From Sipunculus nudus (lineage: Eukaryota; Annelida; Sipuncula; Golfingiida; Sipunculidae): a DNA stretch of 64,000 nt. Positions 12,901 to 25,106 of the stretch are shown here, piece by piece; position 1 is the first letter of the stretch; each line of letters starts with the position of its first letter. Made by a program: the position numbers and the translations under genes. The stretch lies in NCBI GenBank assembly GCA_026874595.1, contig CM049311.1, forward strand, positions 58,905,953 through 58,969,952, given 5' to 3'. The notes below the pieces were generated by a model. That model was not told where the DNA came from and did not search any database. It saw only the letters and a list, made by a program, of their open reading frames with translations.

Positions 12901-13342
12901 TCTAAAATTTCATTCTACCCAGAGAGGACAATTCAAAGTTAGTTAAAAAAAAGATTTGTATGTCAAGTGGAAAATTAAACAACAATTAATGTTAGATCTG
13001 AAATAAAAAGAAAAGGGACTAGCAGACTTGTAAATGCTGTTGACAGTTAAGTAGTGCTTTCTCTTGGTGTTGTTGTGGCTTTGTACATTCTTTTGGATAC
13101 TTTGTCTTCAGCTGTACTTGTTACTTTGCAGTTACTTCCTTAATTTGAGTTCCTATTTCATATATCATCAGCCAACATCATCATTGTGTAAAAATACAAA
13201 TCTTTTCTTTTGTATTAAGATGAGATTGACCTAGATAGTGTAAAATCATAAATGTATTGGCTTTGTATTTTTTGTTTAGTTATATTGGATGAAACTTAGT
13301 TTGTTTCCTGGTTGAATTACACATCTAATGAAGAGCCAACAA
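9966..13342. other. AT-rich non-coding stretch with two repeat fragments
   Basis: No exon recognised. It contains a short fragment (about 10484-10545) with GGGCAAGT / ACTTGCCC motifs shared with the element at 41087-41552, and a solo 3' end of the hairpin-ended family at 11539-11571. The region 10860-11560 is extremely AT-rich, and its short frames on both strands are composition artefacts. Confidence 0.5.
11539..11571 (+). mobile_element. Solo 3' end of the hairpin-ended family
   Basis: CAGCTGAGCGTCGTGACCC, then ATAGGTCCCTTGTT, is a slightly diverged copy of the terminal sequence shared by elements A, B and C (AGCTGAGCGTCATGACCC, then ATGGGTCACTTGTT). No core array or 5' hairpin precedes it, so this is an old, truncated or decayed copy. 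Confidence 0.65.
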
Positions 13343-14913
13343 TTTTTAGCTCAGCTGACTGTTAGTCATCTGAGCTATAGCGATCACTCTTTGTCCGTCA
13401 TCCGTCCAGCCATCCGGTCGTCTGTCCGTTAACAAGGCACAAATCGTAAACGCTGGACCTGGAATCTTCTTACTTTACATCCAGAGAGGTCCATGAAAAA
13501 TCTCCTCGGAAACCTTGAATTAGGTCTCTGTTACCCATATCCTTCGAGCTATGGGGCCCCAAAGTACCCCCCAGAATAGTCAAAAAATTCATACAAAAAC
13601 TTCAATATCTCAATAACTACATCACTGATGGTCATGATTTTTGGCATACATATTGATCATGAGATGTTCCATCAGTTCCTGCAGACTGGTGGCCCCACCT
13701 GTATTTTTCCATTTTTTAAGAATTTTTTTCTCTATTTTTGAGACCTTTAAAAATGTGGACATCAGTTAACAGGGCACAAATTGTAAAGACTGGACCTAGA
13801 ATCTTCATTCTTGACATTCTGAGAGACCTATGAAAGTCTCCATGGAAACAAGAAAAATTAGGTCTCTGTTACCCATATCCTTCGAGCTATGGGGCCCAAA
13901 AGTACCCCCCCCCCCCCCCGAATAGTAAAAAATTTCATACAAAAACTTCAATATCTGATTAACTACATCACTGATGGTCATGATTTTTGGCATACATATT
14001 GATCATGTTATGTTTCGTCAGTTTCTGCAGACTGGTGGCGCTACCTGTATTTTTTTATTTTTTTACGAATTGTTTTCTCTATTTTTGAGACCTTTCAAAA
14101 TGTGAACATCTATTAACAGGGCACAAATTGTAAAGACTGGACCTAGAATCTTCATTCTTGACATTCTGAGAGACCTATGGAAAGTCTCCATGAAAACCAG
14201 AAATTAGGTCTCTGTTACCCATATCCTTTGAGCTATGGGGCCCAAAAGTACCCCCCAGAATAGTGAAAAATTTCATACAAAAACTTCAATATCTGATTAA
14301 CTACATCACTGATGGTCATGATTTTTGGCATACATATTGATCATGAGATGTTTCATCAGTTTCTGTAGACTGGTGGCGCCACCTGTATTTTTCAAATTTT
14401 TACAATTTTTTTTCTCCATTTTTGAGACTTTCAGGATGTAGTTATCTGTCAACAGGGTTTAAATTGTAACGACTGGACCTAGAATCTTCATTCTTGACAC
14501 ACAGGGAAACCCATGAAAAGTCTCCATGGAAACCCGAAATTAGGTCTCTGTTACCCATATCCTTTGAGCTATGGCACTCCAAAGTACAGCTCAGAATAAT
14601 GGAAAATTTGATACAAAAGCTGAAGTATCTGAACAACTAATCCAGAGGCCACCATGCTTCTTTGCATGAATATTGACCATTAAGTGTTTTTATTAGTTTC
14701 TGCAGACTGGTGGAGCCACCTGTATTTTTTTTTAAAGTTAAAACATTTTTTCTCTATTTTTGAGATATATTAATACAGACACAATCTCCGCCTGTTGGAT
14801 AATCTGTTTGATGCTTCAGTTGAATGGTTATGTACTACCAATCAGATGATAAAATTTCCTTATGCAAATCTCTTCCCGGGCAGCTGAGCGTCATGACCCA
14901 GGGGTCACTTGTT
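13343..14913 (+). mobile_element. Hairpin-ended tandem-core element A
   Basis: The 5' end is TTTTAGCTCAGCTGACT, forming a 13-bp stem with one mismatch (13348-13360 with 13364-13376) around a 3-nt loop. The 3' end is CAGCTGAGCGTCATGACCC then AGGGGTCACTTGTT, ending at 14913. The core holds four diverged tandem units starting near 13436, 13772, 14120 and 14456 (period 336-348 bp). Each unit contains GGCACAAATTGTAA, ACTGGACCTAGAATCTTC, a CTCTGTTACCCATATCC segment and GCAGACTGGTGGCGCCACCT. No protein frame. Hairpin and palindrome ends, no TIRs and a tandem core recall Helentron-associated (HINE/Pearl-like) elements; that assignment is inference. Element B is a second copy and element C shares only the ends. 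Confidence 0.85.
13905..13919. repeat. C15 homopolymer
   Basis: Fifteen C residues within unit 2 of element A, an expansion of the CCCCCC found at the same place in the other units. Confidence 0.95.
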
Positions 14914-14984
14914 ACTTGTAGTTTGATTCAACGAGGTCCAACAAGTCATTAGCATTTGTGGCCATCTGGTAGTGGTTACTGACA

Positions 14985-15170
14985 CTATGTTTGATCTCTC
15001 AGTGTCTGAGTGGTCAAGGTTTGAAGCTCCCAGCTTTGGTTTCACCACTACTGTGATATGTTGTATGATTCATCCTGGGCCACAAACCACAGGAAACATG
15101 GTGGAGAGGTTTTGTCTTGTACATATACATAGACATCCTGATGTTTCCTTGTAGGTAACACTGGCTGGTA
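14985..15170 (+). mobile_element. Degenerate tRNA-derived SINE fragment
   Basis: GTCTGAGTGGTCAAGG at about 15003-15018 closely matches the A-box region of Ser/Leu-type tRNAs (GGCCGAGTGGTTAAGG) and is followed by GGTTTGAAGCTCCC and a GGTTTCACCACTACTGTG segment. That order is seen in tRNA-derived SINEs of lophotrochozoans. There is no closed cloverleaf, so it is not a functional tRNA. The 60-codon frame over it is incidental. Confidence 0.4.
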
Positions 15171-15353
15171 GTTCACACAGACTCTTGTTGACAAAAAAGT
15201 ATTGGCAGGCACAGGCACAATACAAGGATAATTTGGTGGCTCACCACAGTATTACAACAAGCTTCTTGGCTTATAATGATATATAGTCACCTTGATGAAT
15301 ATAACTTAGTATTTTAGAGGTATATACTAGTGATGAACAAAACTAGAAAGTAA

Positions 15354-15703
15354 GGCCAAACAAAAAAAATAAGGTTTGGTTCTCAAGCACTTTTTTCAGA
15401 AATCGATGCAAGTAATTAATTTTTTATTTACCTTTTTTTGTGTGTTCCGATAAAAATGTCATATGATCAGGGAAAAGCATGATAATAAAAGATTTTATTT
15501 GCTAAACAGGTAAAAGCACTACAAAACAAAGGAAATTTTATGTAAATTGTATTATTTTATCTTCTTAAAAGAAATGTCTGAGCGACTGGAGCTCAAAATT
15601 GGTAAGTTTTTATTGAAGATGAAAATAATAATTCTGATGTGGTGCGGGGGTTTAAAATTGATGGGGGCAGTGCCTGAGAACCCTCCCTTTTATTTTTTTG
15701 GCC
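15354..15703 (+). mobile_element. Harbinger-type MITE, copy M2 (350 bp)
   Basis: Starts GGCCAAAC with AAGGTTTGGTTCTCAAGCAC and ends GTGCCTGAGAACC with TTTTTTTGGCC. TAA lies before the left end and TAC after the right end (an imperfect TWA duplication). It is close to full length and shares the interior with M5, including GTCATATGATCAG and AACAGGTAAAAGCACTACA. The 93-codon frame at 15547-15828 runs through it and is not a gene. Confidence 0.85.
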
Positions 15704-18000
15704 TACTTAGAAACTACATAAGTATATCAGAGGAATCTCCAATAAAATTCTCAATAAACTTTGGTGTGTGCTACATAGAAAAATTTCTGTCAGGGTTTAC
15801 CAGTTCCATGGCTTTGGATCACAGGTGAGCTCTTCTTGCTAGAACAAAGGTGGTCCTAATACCAGCATATACCTGTAACTCTGTGCCTGAAATAAATAAA
15901 AAATCCTCTAAATTAAATACATCTATGGTGATCCAGATTACCTCGAGAATTTAGTGGAATGTTCCTTGGATTTTACCCTAACCTTGCAAATTTCAACAAA
16001 ATCCAACTATTTAAGAAACATTGCTAACCAACAAACCAACCAAATTACCAGCTGATCATGATAAAAACTTTAACATGTGTTATTTGTTTTCTGCAGAATA
16101 CCCAAGGAAAATTAAAAATAAGGATTTATATTTCAGTGCGTGGCTAAAAAAGACAATTGTTATTGATTATATGTTATAAAATTTTAATAAAGAGTATAAA
16201 CTTGATTCACATGATCGTTGCAAAAAAAGCAAATACATTATTGATAATACAAGCTAAAAAAGTAACACACGAATTATGGGAAATTTAAGTAGAAAACATC
16301 AGAACAGACACAGGTGGTGACATCACAAATGTTCCAACAGATCAAGTGTCAGTTGTTTTAGGTTACAGAGTCACAGAAATCAATCCTCCATCCCATAGTT
16401 TCTATAAATAAAAATATCATCAGGCAGATAGGAATATAAGGGCAGAAGTGTCATGGATATTAATGAAGTTTTTGCCATGGAATATTACCACTGACTACCT
16501 CTGTCAGACAATTTACATTCATGATTGTTTTGACGAATCGTTGATTTATTGGAACCTCCCACAACAGTGTCGAGATCATCATCGGTTAGTGAGGGCAAAT
16601 ATTTGCGGTGCACTAGTCACATTAGTTCGATGTATCACTCTTGAGATCTTACGTTCTGGCTGGGCAGCCATTGCCTCTTTATGATTGATCAAATGTCAGT
16701 TTGCCACAACTACTGCTTAAATACACTTTTTACGAGAATTCAGCTGTGGCCTTTAATGTTTCAGCTTCAGCCAGGCTGGAGCAGTGCTTAAAACCCTGGC
16801 TGCCTCTTTGGCAGCTTGACTGCTCCTTAAACCAGGGTCAAATTAATGAAGAATTACTTTTGAGAAATTAGTCTTTTAAAGCAATGCCTGTCTGCTTTTT
16901 TATATACATATGTGTGTGTGTGTGTGTGTGTGAGCTGCTTAATTAATGAAGGTCATGTTCACATCACCAGAAAATTGATCGTCACCCTTTGAATAAACGT
17001 TGATTGAAGATCATGTATTCTTTTAATATATAATTTCTCTTAATATAAACATTGACCAGTCCCTTCTTATTCAAGACTTATAACATTTTTTTACCTGGTA
17101 AATGAATGCTCACTGCAAATGCTCACTACAAATTTTGACATTTCTTAGATCAGCTATGCTTGTGTTGTCACACAGCAATTTAATCGAGATTGTCAAACAG
17201 ACTTGATCTGTATGTGATACATGGCCAAAGTCAACCAATTATAATAATTGGCAGAACAGTAAAATAAGCCTACAGTGGCATTAAAGGTTGTTTTATACTG
17301 ACAAAACCACCAAATTGTTTACATTCAATTGTGAGCAATCAAAGAACAAGTCAGGCCCATAGTTGATACTATTGATAAAATCCATGAAAATAATTGCTTC
17401 ACTGGCTCTTTGACAGGTTTACTATTGTATTTTAATTATGATTAAAATGTAGCAGAACAACCTCTGAGATTCTGTTTGAAAAAAATCAGAAAAACAGTTT
17501 TCCTCTCTCCTGTGTTGTTTACCTGAAATATAAATTATTAATACCAAGATAAATACCAAAACTGATTTAGGTCACAAACCCTATTCACCTATTTTTGTTT
17601 TATGAGAGATTTTGGAGGTTTTACCCCAGTTGGCTTTGAATTTTGACAGGAAAACATATTATGGCAGGTATAGATAGGGAGCAGTTAATTTATTTGGCGC
17701 CGCTTGGTGTTATTCAGTTTTAGATTCCTTGTGGACCTGGGCTAAATAAAGGAAAATCATGTATCATGTATGTATAAATGCCATTTATGTTGTCTGGCAT
17801 CCTGTTACTGGCTTCAATCACAATAATACAGGCGGTCAATGACATTTTCCTGCAGCTCTGCTTTTGTGAAAATGAAAAATGAGTCAATCAAATATGTCAG
17901 GTCAGTGATCAAAACTGTGTGGCTGTTCCCTTCAGGATTATCTTGCTAGTTTAAAATGAGACACAAATGCCTTTGATACCAAATTATGTGGTATGTGGTA
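15704..18000. other. Non-coding stretch with a TG microsatellite
   Basis: Contains (TG)11 at 16911-16932 and a short hairpin near 16797-16815 (GGCTGCC / GGCAGC). A 78-codon frame at 16448-16684 starts at GTG, has no recognisable motif and was not accepted as an exon. Confidence 0.5.
16911..16932. repeat. (TG)n microsatellite
   Basis: Eleven TG dinucleotides. Confidence 0.95.
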
Positions 18001-18009
18001 TATATGTCG

Positions 18010-18335
18010 AGGCCCTGATTAGAATCTGGCCAAATTTAAAACTGGGCCAGCCCAGATCAAAATTTTGATTTGGACCGGCCCAGATCAAAATTCTAATCTG
18101 GACCAGACCAGTTTTAAACTAGGCCGGCCCAGATCAAAATTTTGATCTAGGCCTGACCAGATTAAAATCCTGTGATGAAGACTTCAGGATTTAAATCTGG
18201 TCTGGACTCCTATTAAACTGGGCTTGCCCAAATTAGAATTTTGATCTGGGCTGGTTAAGTTTACAATCCTGTGGGGGACTGATTTTAAACTGGACCAGCC
18301 CAGGTCAAAATCCTAATTTTCTCCTAGGCTGGCTT
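18010..18335. repeat. Palindrome-rich alternating array
   Basis: Two palindromic modules alternate. One centres on CCAGATCAAAATTTTGATCTGG-like sequence; the copy at 18131-18148 (AGATCAAAATTTTGATCT) is a perfect 18-bp palindrome. The other centres on CCAGTTTTAAACTGG. They are joined by GGGCCGGCCC / GGACCAGACC linkers. About four copies of the first module and three of the second can be aligned. The whole block could fold into several alternative hairpins. No flanking TIR or target duplication was found. Confidence 0.8.
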
Positions 18336-18340
18336 CAATT

Positions 18341-21300
18341 ACACTATATTTACCTAGCTGGCCTTTAATCAATTAAAAGAATTTGTAAAACATTGTAAGT
18401 CAATAATAATTAATATTAGTCATATCTTCCATTGTCACATTTATATTTCATGGGATATAATGTGTCATATAAAGTTCGCCAAAACATCAACTGTTCCCAC
18501 CATAACAGTAATACCACTGTCTATATATTAATGATGACAGATATCATGAAGAATTGTCCAAGTGATTTAATTTATAATAATTGTTTTAGTTTGTTCTCTC
18601 AGTTTCTTTCAGGTCTTAATTACTTAATTGCTTTAATGATTAAGAGTACTGGCCCTCGTTAATTGTATTCAGTTATCCTGTGAGACTTGTGTTTGACTGT
18701 TCTATCATTAATAAATTTCAAACACAAAACTAAAAATTCCAAGTCATGATTAAGCATATATCCTTGGTCAACATTACACACCACACAATTTTGGTTAAAT
18801 TTACCCCTTGTCTTCCAGAGCAGCCTCTGCACACATGGACGGAAATTTCCCACTAAGAGCTGCCATTATAGTAGGGGTATATTTAAGAGAATCGGTACTG
18901 CTAGGTGATCATAAGGCTTGCAAACACAATTATTGGTGAAATGTGTATACACAAGATGCATATTCTGACTTGCAGCATTATTTTATTCAATTAATTGTCA
19001 ATAAGACTGATACTGTGGTCAGACTATGAGAGTTAATTATGTATAATTATCTGTGTGAGCGTCCAACAAGTGGGTTCTGTATACATCTTGTTCTCAGCAG
19101 TACTCTTAGGGCAGCATTACTTCTGCTTTATTGTTTAACAGGAGAGCACCTATACTAATAAATCCATTTATTATGCAAAAGAAAATTGAATCATATATTT
19201 AATTTTTTGCTTTTTAATAATACATGAAGTGTCAAAAAGATAAATTCATTTATGTAAAGAAGTACTGTTATTCATATATTTCATATTGAAATTTTAATAC
19301 ATAATTAATAATTTTACATGACAGCATCAGAAAGATGCATTCCCACATTTATGTTAAAATGGATTCATTATTTTAATTTGAAATTTTAATGCATAAATAT
19401 GGCTAAGACTTGACAATGTCAAATAAATATATGTCTTTATATGTTTGTAAATGTGGTCATATATTTATTTAACTTTTTAATTTCTATCCATAATTCTGAC
19501 TTGGACAAGACAGTGTCAAAAATGATGTCTCAGTGTTGTTGACACAATTCCCATGTTATCAAAACTGAGTCCATAGTTTTATAGGTGAGTCTTTGTTGAG
19601 AGGGGTTGGGTAGCAGGTTTTCTTTCCTCTCATCCCTTAAGAAAGCATTCATGCTAAACTTATGTCAGAGCCATTGATAATTGTATCAGATCTTGCCAGA
19701 GCCATCAATAATTGCCTCTTCTCATATCAGAACCAATGACACTTGTATTGTCCTCTTTCATAGATTTATGTATTGACCATCTATAATGGATCTGGTAGGG
19801 TAATAAAAGTCGTTATAGGCTACAGTTACCTTAATTTCCCATACAAAGGGAGTAAGTATATAAGTTTCCTCTATAGTATATTTCAGCGTCTGTAAACACC
19901 AGTTTTGAAGAATATATTTGCCAGTGACAAGTTTTTCTGTTTTTCTGTAGGAAACTACATGTGGTAAGGAAAACCTGAGGCAAAAACTTATAACAAGGAA
20001 ACTAAATACCTACATTTCACAATATTTAAGCAAAAAGAGTTATAAAGATCAGAGAAATCAGTCTAAACTTCATTTCAACCGCACTGATGGCAGGCAAAGT
20101 CAGTGGTCTCGGGTAAAACCAGCCACATCTGACAGGTGCTGATGGAATGATGTCTTGTAAACCAGCTAAAACAAAAGATGGCTGCTCATGCAGGGACACC
20201 TCTGAGCTGTCATAACATTGGAAAAGCCCAAAAAATTGTAAAATTTAAACATGGGATTTATTTTAAAAGTTTCAATTTGCCATTTTAGATGGCCACTTCC
20301 ATGTGCAGTTTTCAGTGAAATAAAACAGAGGCAGCTTTTGAGAAGATTGTTTCCAGAATACATTTGGTGGAATGGACTATTTCAGTTAACAACACAAAAG
20401 TCTTGGAACACTTTGTTTTGGGATGGATGTCTTCCAGGAAAGGAGTCCATCATCCACTAGAATTTGTAGTGTTAATGTAGCAATGACTAGTCAGAATGAG
20501 GTGTGATTTATTATTAAGCACAGACTAGACCATCCAACTGTGAAGTCAAGCTTCAGCATTTAAAGGGGCCCAATATCTGACCTTTATAAACTATAGGTAA
20601 TCCCTTGGAGCTCTTAAAAAATAGGCCAGAAAATGTGGATATCACCACACACAGGCTGCTTGTTTTGTTTATATAAATGTGTTTATAATATCAGACGTGT
20701 GTTTACAAACATGTTGTTGATAAACAAGTTCATACATCCTTCATGAAGGCCTTATAAGTACTTTTCACAACCAAAATTATCCTTACACCATTAATATATA
20801 AACAGAGGCAGCCAGAAATCACATAAATTATTTTTCAAAAGGTAGGGCACCTTTAAGTCAGTGTTATCCTTGAAGTGTTTAAATTTCCAGTATTACCTTC
20901 ATGCTAGTCTTGTTTGTATGTCTGTGGCAGCAGAATGAGACGAGCTGGTCTAAGCTCAGGTCATTTTTATCAATAACAGAATAAACCTGTATCACAACAT
21001 ATTTCATGATTGGTAGTGAATGTTAACATGCTCTCAAGTGATTTAGCGGTCTCCACAGAATAATCCTAAAATCCAACTTCTCCCAATGCCAGTTTCTAGT
21101 GTGTAGAAAATATACAAAAATTTAGTGTGTAGTTTAAAAAATCTTAGGAAGGGAGAAAAAGATAATTTCCTTGTAAGACAATGTACTGCTACATTTGTAA
21201 AAACATATACAGCTACATTTTGGCTTTCAGTTTTGGCTTAATTAATACAGAACAATATACAGTAAATCACAGTAATTTTAAACCATTCAAGTACTATTGC

Positions 21301-21371
21301 TACATATTAGAAGAATTATTACATGATGAAGTATGTTCAATACAGCAAAAGATCTCCCTGTGAATTTTTTT
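18341..21371. other. AT-rich non-coding stretch
   Basis: Contains a weak degenerate repeat at about 19195-19560 (copies of GAAATTTTAATACATAA... with GTCAAAAAGAT-like segments, roughly 110 bp apart) and a strong isolated splice-acceptor-like site at 19931-19951. The 69-codon frame at 20251-20460 has no recognised domain. No gene supported. Confidence 0.45.
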
Positions 21372-21615
21372 AACATTTTGTCATGTGGCTTTAAACCATG
21401 TACATTTTGCCCTGTTATATTTGTCCTATGTCACAATGAATATGAATATTTTGTCTGGTGACATTTTGTCATGTGGCATAATAACCATTTAGATTTTGTC
21501 TAGTGACATTTAGTCATGTGGCATATTAATAATGACCATTTACATCTTGCCCTATGATATTTGTTCCAGTGGTATAATGACAATGAAAATTATGTCCTAT
21601 GACATTTGGTAGATG
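21372..21615. repeat. Degenerate tandem repeat of about 45 bp
   Basis: Five to six units. ACATTTTGTCATGTGGC occurs at about 21372 and 21461 and ACATTTAGTCATGTGGC at 21506. More diverged units begin near 21416, 21557 and 21601, with the alternating motif CCATTTACATTTTG / TGTCCTATG. Confidence 0.75.
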
Positions 21616-21749
21616 TAATTATAATGGTCCAGTGAATGTCTTGTTTAAATCAGAGAAGTAGAGGAGATTAATGTTTTGGTAATATTTCATCATATTCAGT
21701 CTTAATAAACATAAAATATTTGATATTTGTTTTATTTGAACAGACAGTA

Positions 21750-23278
21750 GAGCTGTGATAAACTGTTTTAACATTATGCTAGCAGACACCCAGGTACAAT
21801 TTTGCCATTGTATCAAGCAGCTAGGCAATCGCTGCAGGATTACCTATTGTATGATTTGCTTCAAAATCTCGCTGGCACACAGTGGAATTGTACCAAATTG
21901 TACCATTTTACAAATCTGTCATATGGGACCGGGCTTCACGGTAAACTAGCCACTTTTATACATGTGAGGTATGACTTTATATATGCGTTTGTCACCTGTG
22001 TGTGAAAAGTGATGAACCGTGACTTTGAAGCTATGAACTTACCTTTGTAGGGGGCAGGACTGATAGCATGTATTTTGATTGATTGTGATGCTGGTATATA
22101 TTCACTGACAGCTGCTGTTATCATTTACCATTTATCTTGTGGAAATTTGCTGCCTTGTGGCAAAAAAAAATTTAATAGAACCGTCAGCAGTGCAGTGTTA
22201 TATTGGAATGTGCAGTGGAGCTTGTGTTATTATTTTTTCAGTCATACATCATTGAACACAATACCATCATGCTTCACACTTGCGGTCATTTATGGTTTTC
22301 CGGCTGGGTTGATAAAACATCTGTTCCCTGATTGTTTCGGTTATTTGAGCTTATTGCTGACACGGCTGTACCTGTTATTCAGAATATTTACCGCAGGAAG
22401 TGGTGGTATCCTTCCACTTCCCAAAGTTCCATTACAGCTCCATCTGTCAATGTTATTGCTATCGCATCATCTGTGACTTGGCTCAACCTCCATATCAGTA
22501 AATATTTCTTGGACAGCGGACACTGAAGGAGCTGCCTGGTTGTTAACTGATCTGATGATGGTGTGAGGCTGACACAAGCTAACAAGTTCTGTGATTGATT
22601 GTCGAGATATTTTACGCTGTTGGCCAGGCTCTATTATTTAAACTTGGGGTGGACCTGTCATTTTAGTTTTAAGGTAGTGCTTCTGTGGACCATGCCATAA
22701 TCAAACAGGGGTGGAAGGTGAAAGGGGTGGCCGTGAATGAGTACTCACTGCCAGTTGATACACTATTGATCTGCCAACACAGTTTTTACGATACTCGTAC
22801 CAATTTTAGAGTTCTCCAAACCACATGATATCAACTTATTCAGCATTCATCATTACTTAAACTGTCATCTTCAATAATAATTTGGCAGGATTTCCATTAT
22901 TATAACTTTTTTTAGCATTTCCAGGAAAGGGGAGAATCTAATTATAGCAGAGGGATGAGAACGGGACAGTCCTGCAATGGGCTGCCCAGCGTGTTTTCAT
23001 GTGCCATGCTTGTGTTTGCAGTAAATTAGGGGTGCTTCATGGCAATTTAGATCCCCCTCCATATGAACTCTGGCAGCATGTTGCTGCTCCCTGGCCAGGA
23101 TGCACATGATTTGGGGAAGCGCACATTAAAGGACAACCTGGGATTACCACTGTGTGGTCAGGGCGGTATTTTTGAGCCACACTTGCTGTGCATTGTCATG
23201 TTGATCTGGTTCCTCTGGTAAACTCGCGTGGACATGCTGTCTTGTGTTTTGGTAACTCTCTCTCATCGTGAGAAGCAG
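21750..23278. other. Compositionally complex block upstream of exon candidate
   Basis: Unlike the AT-rich surroundings, this stretch has balanced base composition and few simple repeats. It contains several overlapping open frames (the longest, 133 codons at 22075-22476, is leucine-rich with no recognised domain). It ends directly upstream of the exon candidate at 23279. It could be a 5' UTR/promoter or conserved regulatory region, or simply unique DNA spared by insertions. I identify no specific element in it. Confidence 0.3.
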
Positions 23279-23507
23279 CTGTTTTGGATGACGTTTATGC
23301 TATGGGCCCAGCTGGAGTGACTGGCGTGTTTAATGAGTGGGTGGTATATATTTATGAACAAACTTTGGGATGTAACACAAGTGATGCTTCACAGTTGTCA
23401 CCAGGCTGGTGTACACTGTCAGTATGTACCCCGGAGGTAATTACCCCCAGCGCAGTACCCCCAAGTCTGGGACCTTCCTACAGTACAAGCAGCGGTATGA
23501 AAAACAG
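23279..23507 (+). CDS. Candidate coding exon 1 of an unrecognised gene
   Basis: Open from 23272, about 75 codons, ending AAAAACAG/GTAAAC, a good donor at 23507/23508 that leaves two bases of a codon (phase 2). A possible start is the ATG at 23302 (G at -3 and +4). Otherwise a pyrimidine-rich stretch (GGTAACTCTCTCTCATC) offers acceptors at 23275 or 23278. The peptide begins DDVYAMGPAGVTGVF and ends in a Pro/Ser/Thr-rich segment (TPSAVPPSLGPSYSTSSG). No domain is recognised. The phase fits the candidate exon at 47871. Codon use and the donor are what I see; membership in a gene is inference. Confidence 0.3.
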
Positions 23508-23554
23508 GTAAACATTAAATATAATTCCTCATGAATAGACCAAGTATTAATCAC

Positions 23555-23620
23555 CAATATATATATGATATGTAATATATATTACATATTATATTTGTAA
23601 TATATATATATGTATTATAT
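23555..23620. repeat. AT-rich palindromic tract
   Basis: Near-palindromic TA-rich sequence (GTAATATATATTACATATTA and neighbours), likely a degenerate TA microsatellite or cruciform-prone site. Confidence 0.7.
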
Positions 23621-23644
23621 TAAAATAAAAAAACATGTTTGTAA

Positions 23645-23788
23645 GGCAAAAAAAAAAGGTGTGGTTATTAAAATTGTATTATTTTATCTTCTTGAAAGAT
23701 GCAAATCAAAATAAAAATGTTTGATGTAGGGTGTTGAAATTGATTTGGGCTGTCCTTGGGAGAACCATACCTTTTATTTTTTTTGGCC
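23645..23788 (+). mobile_element. Harbinger-type MITE, copy M3, internally deleted (144 bp)
   Basis: Ends match the M family (GGCAAAAAAAAAAGGTGTGG... and AGAACCATACCTTTTA...GGCC). TAA lies just outside both ends (23642-23644 and 23789-23791), a clean TWA target duplication. Compared with M2 and M5 about half of the interior, mostly from the left side, is missing. Confidence 0.8.
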
Positions 23789-25053
23789 TAATAGGCATAT
23801 GTAATAAACAGATATAATATGTACTATAATACTCATTCTTAAAGATTATATTTATCCTATTAAGTAAAGCAGTAGTCTTATCAGAGAACAAAAGATCATC
23901 ATGATATGGGCCCAGTTTCACTAAGAATGCGTATGGCTTAAGTCAAATTTTACCGAAATGCCTCCCAAGTCGGCTAACGAAAGCCCGCTAGTTAAGTCAG
24001 TTTCACTAAACGCGATTAGCTAAGTCGGTCTGAACCTCGGAAATCCCCTTTTCAACGCCGCAATAGGGACGCAAACACTTTGCGGAAGATAGTGACATGG
24101 AATTTTAATTAACCCTGTGTTATATTCCTGGGAACTTTTCAAATGAATAGTTTAAAAAACGCTCTGGACGTCGTGGTATTGCTGTACTTGACTGTACAAA
24201 ACAAACAACAACCCCCAAGCCATGATCTATTCTTTGGTTTACGGACACCTTTCAGGGAAACGGCAAGTGGCGTGACGTCATTGTCGCCTGTGACGTTCCG
24301 TACCACGCTTGACAGATGGCCGTATGGTCACATGCAACGAGTGCAAGTGATACAAGTGCAAGATGTAATCATGACATAGTCGCCAGCGGTTGCCAAGAAC
24401 CGTGACCTTGACCTTGGACCGATCATGGCCAAAAAAATAGGCTTGGACAGTTACCGATTTTACACTTTTCCTGTAAGTTTCAGATCAATTGCTGCAAAAT
24501 TGCGACCTGTAGCGTGCGGACAAACAGACAAACAAACTAGACGACCATAGGTCGGGACTTGCCGGAAGTAGAAGTCAAACTAACAGACACAAACAGCAGA
24601 AAGGCAAAAAACATTTGGAACAGGTGAAATGACCAACCCCTATTGTTTGGTAAACATAAACACATCTTTATGTGGTTTTACTGAATTTCGAAGGTCGCAG
24701 ACGAGTAGACAGACAAACAGACAGACAAAAAAAAAACTCCAGGTGAAGGTAGTGTACTCATGCCATACAAAATTGAAAGCTTGAATAAAATAAGCCACAG
24801 TCTATTCGAATAATTCTTCATACTTTGAATTTCATGAATTGTAACCTACATAAGGTCACCATGGTAAGGGAAGAATATGAAAGAGTAACCAAGAGGATAA
24901 ACGCATTAAATCTAGTTTCAGATGCTACAATCAAAGTTGTGACACAGTTTATAGTTTTGGAGATATGGTACAATAATGATTACTGCAGCGCAATCTGGTG
25001 GTTATTTTCCAAAATGATAAAAGTAAGCTTCGCGGAATTTTATTAGTATGTTA

Positions 25054-25057
<4 letters not shown>

Positions 25058-25106
<49 letters not shown>
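25058..25106. repeat. (TTA)n microsatellite
   Basis: About 16 ATT/TTA trinucleotides. Confidence 0.95.

Noticed and set aside
13343-14913. Tandem units considered as a CRISPR array
   Set aside because: Units are about 340 bp and diverged throughout, with no short identical repeats separated by unique spacers, and the DNA is eukaryotic in character.
15000-15075. tRNA-Ser/Leu gene
   Set aside because: Only the A-box region matches; the B box is imperfect and no cloverleaf can be closed, so it is listed as a SINE fragment instead.
22075-22476. 133-codon plus-strand frame resembling a membrane protein
   Set aside because: Leu-rich from T-rich sequence, overlaps competing frames in both directions, and shows no domain or splice borders. 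Kept only as part of a complex block.
24143-24379. 78-codon frame inside the left end of the 8.4-kb element, considered as a transposase remnant
   Set aside because: Too short, and no DDE-type or HTH motif visible.
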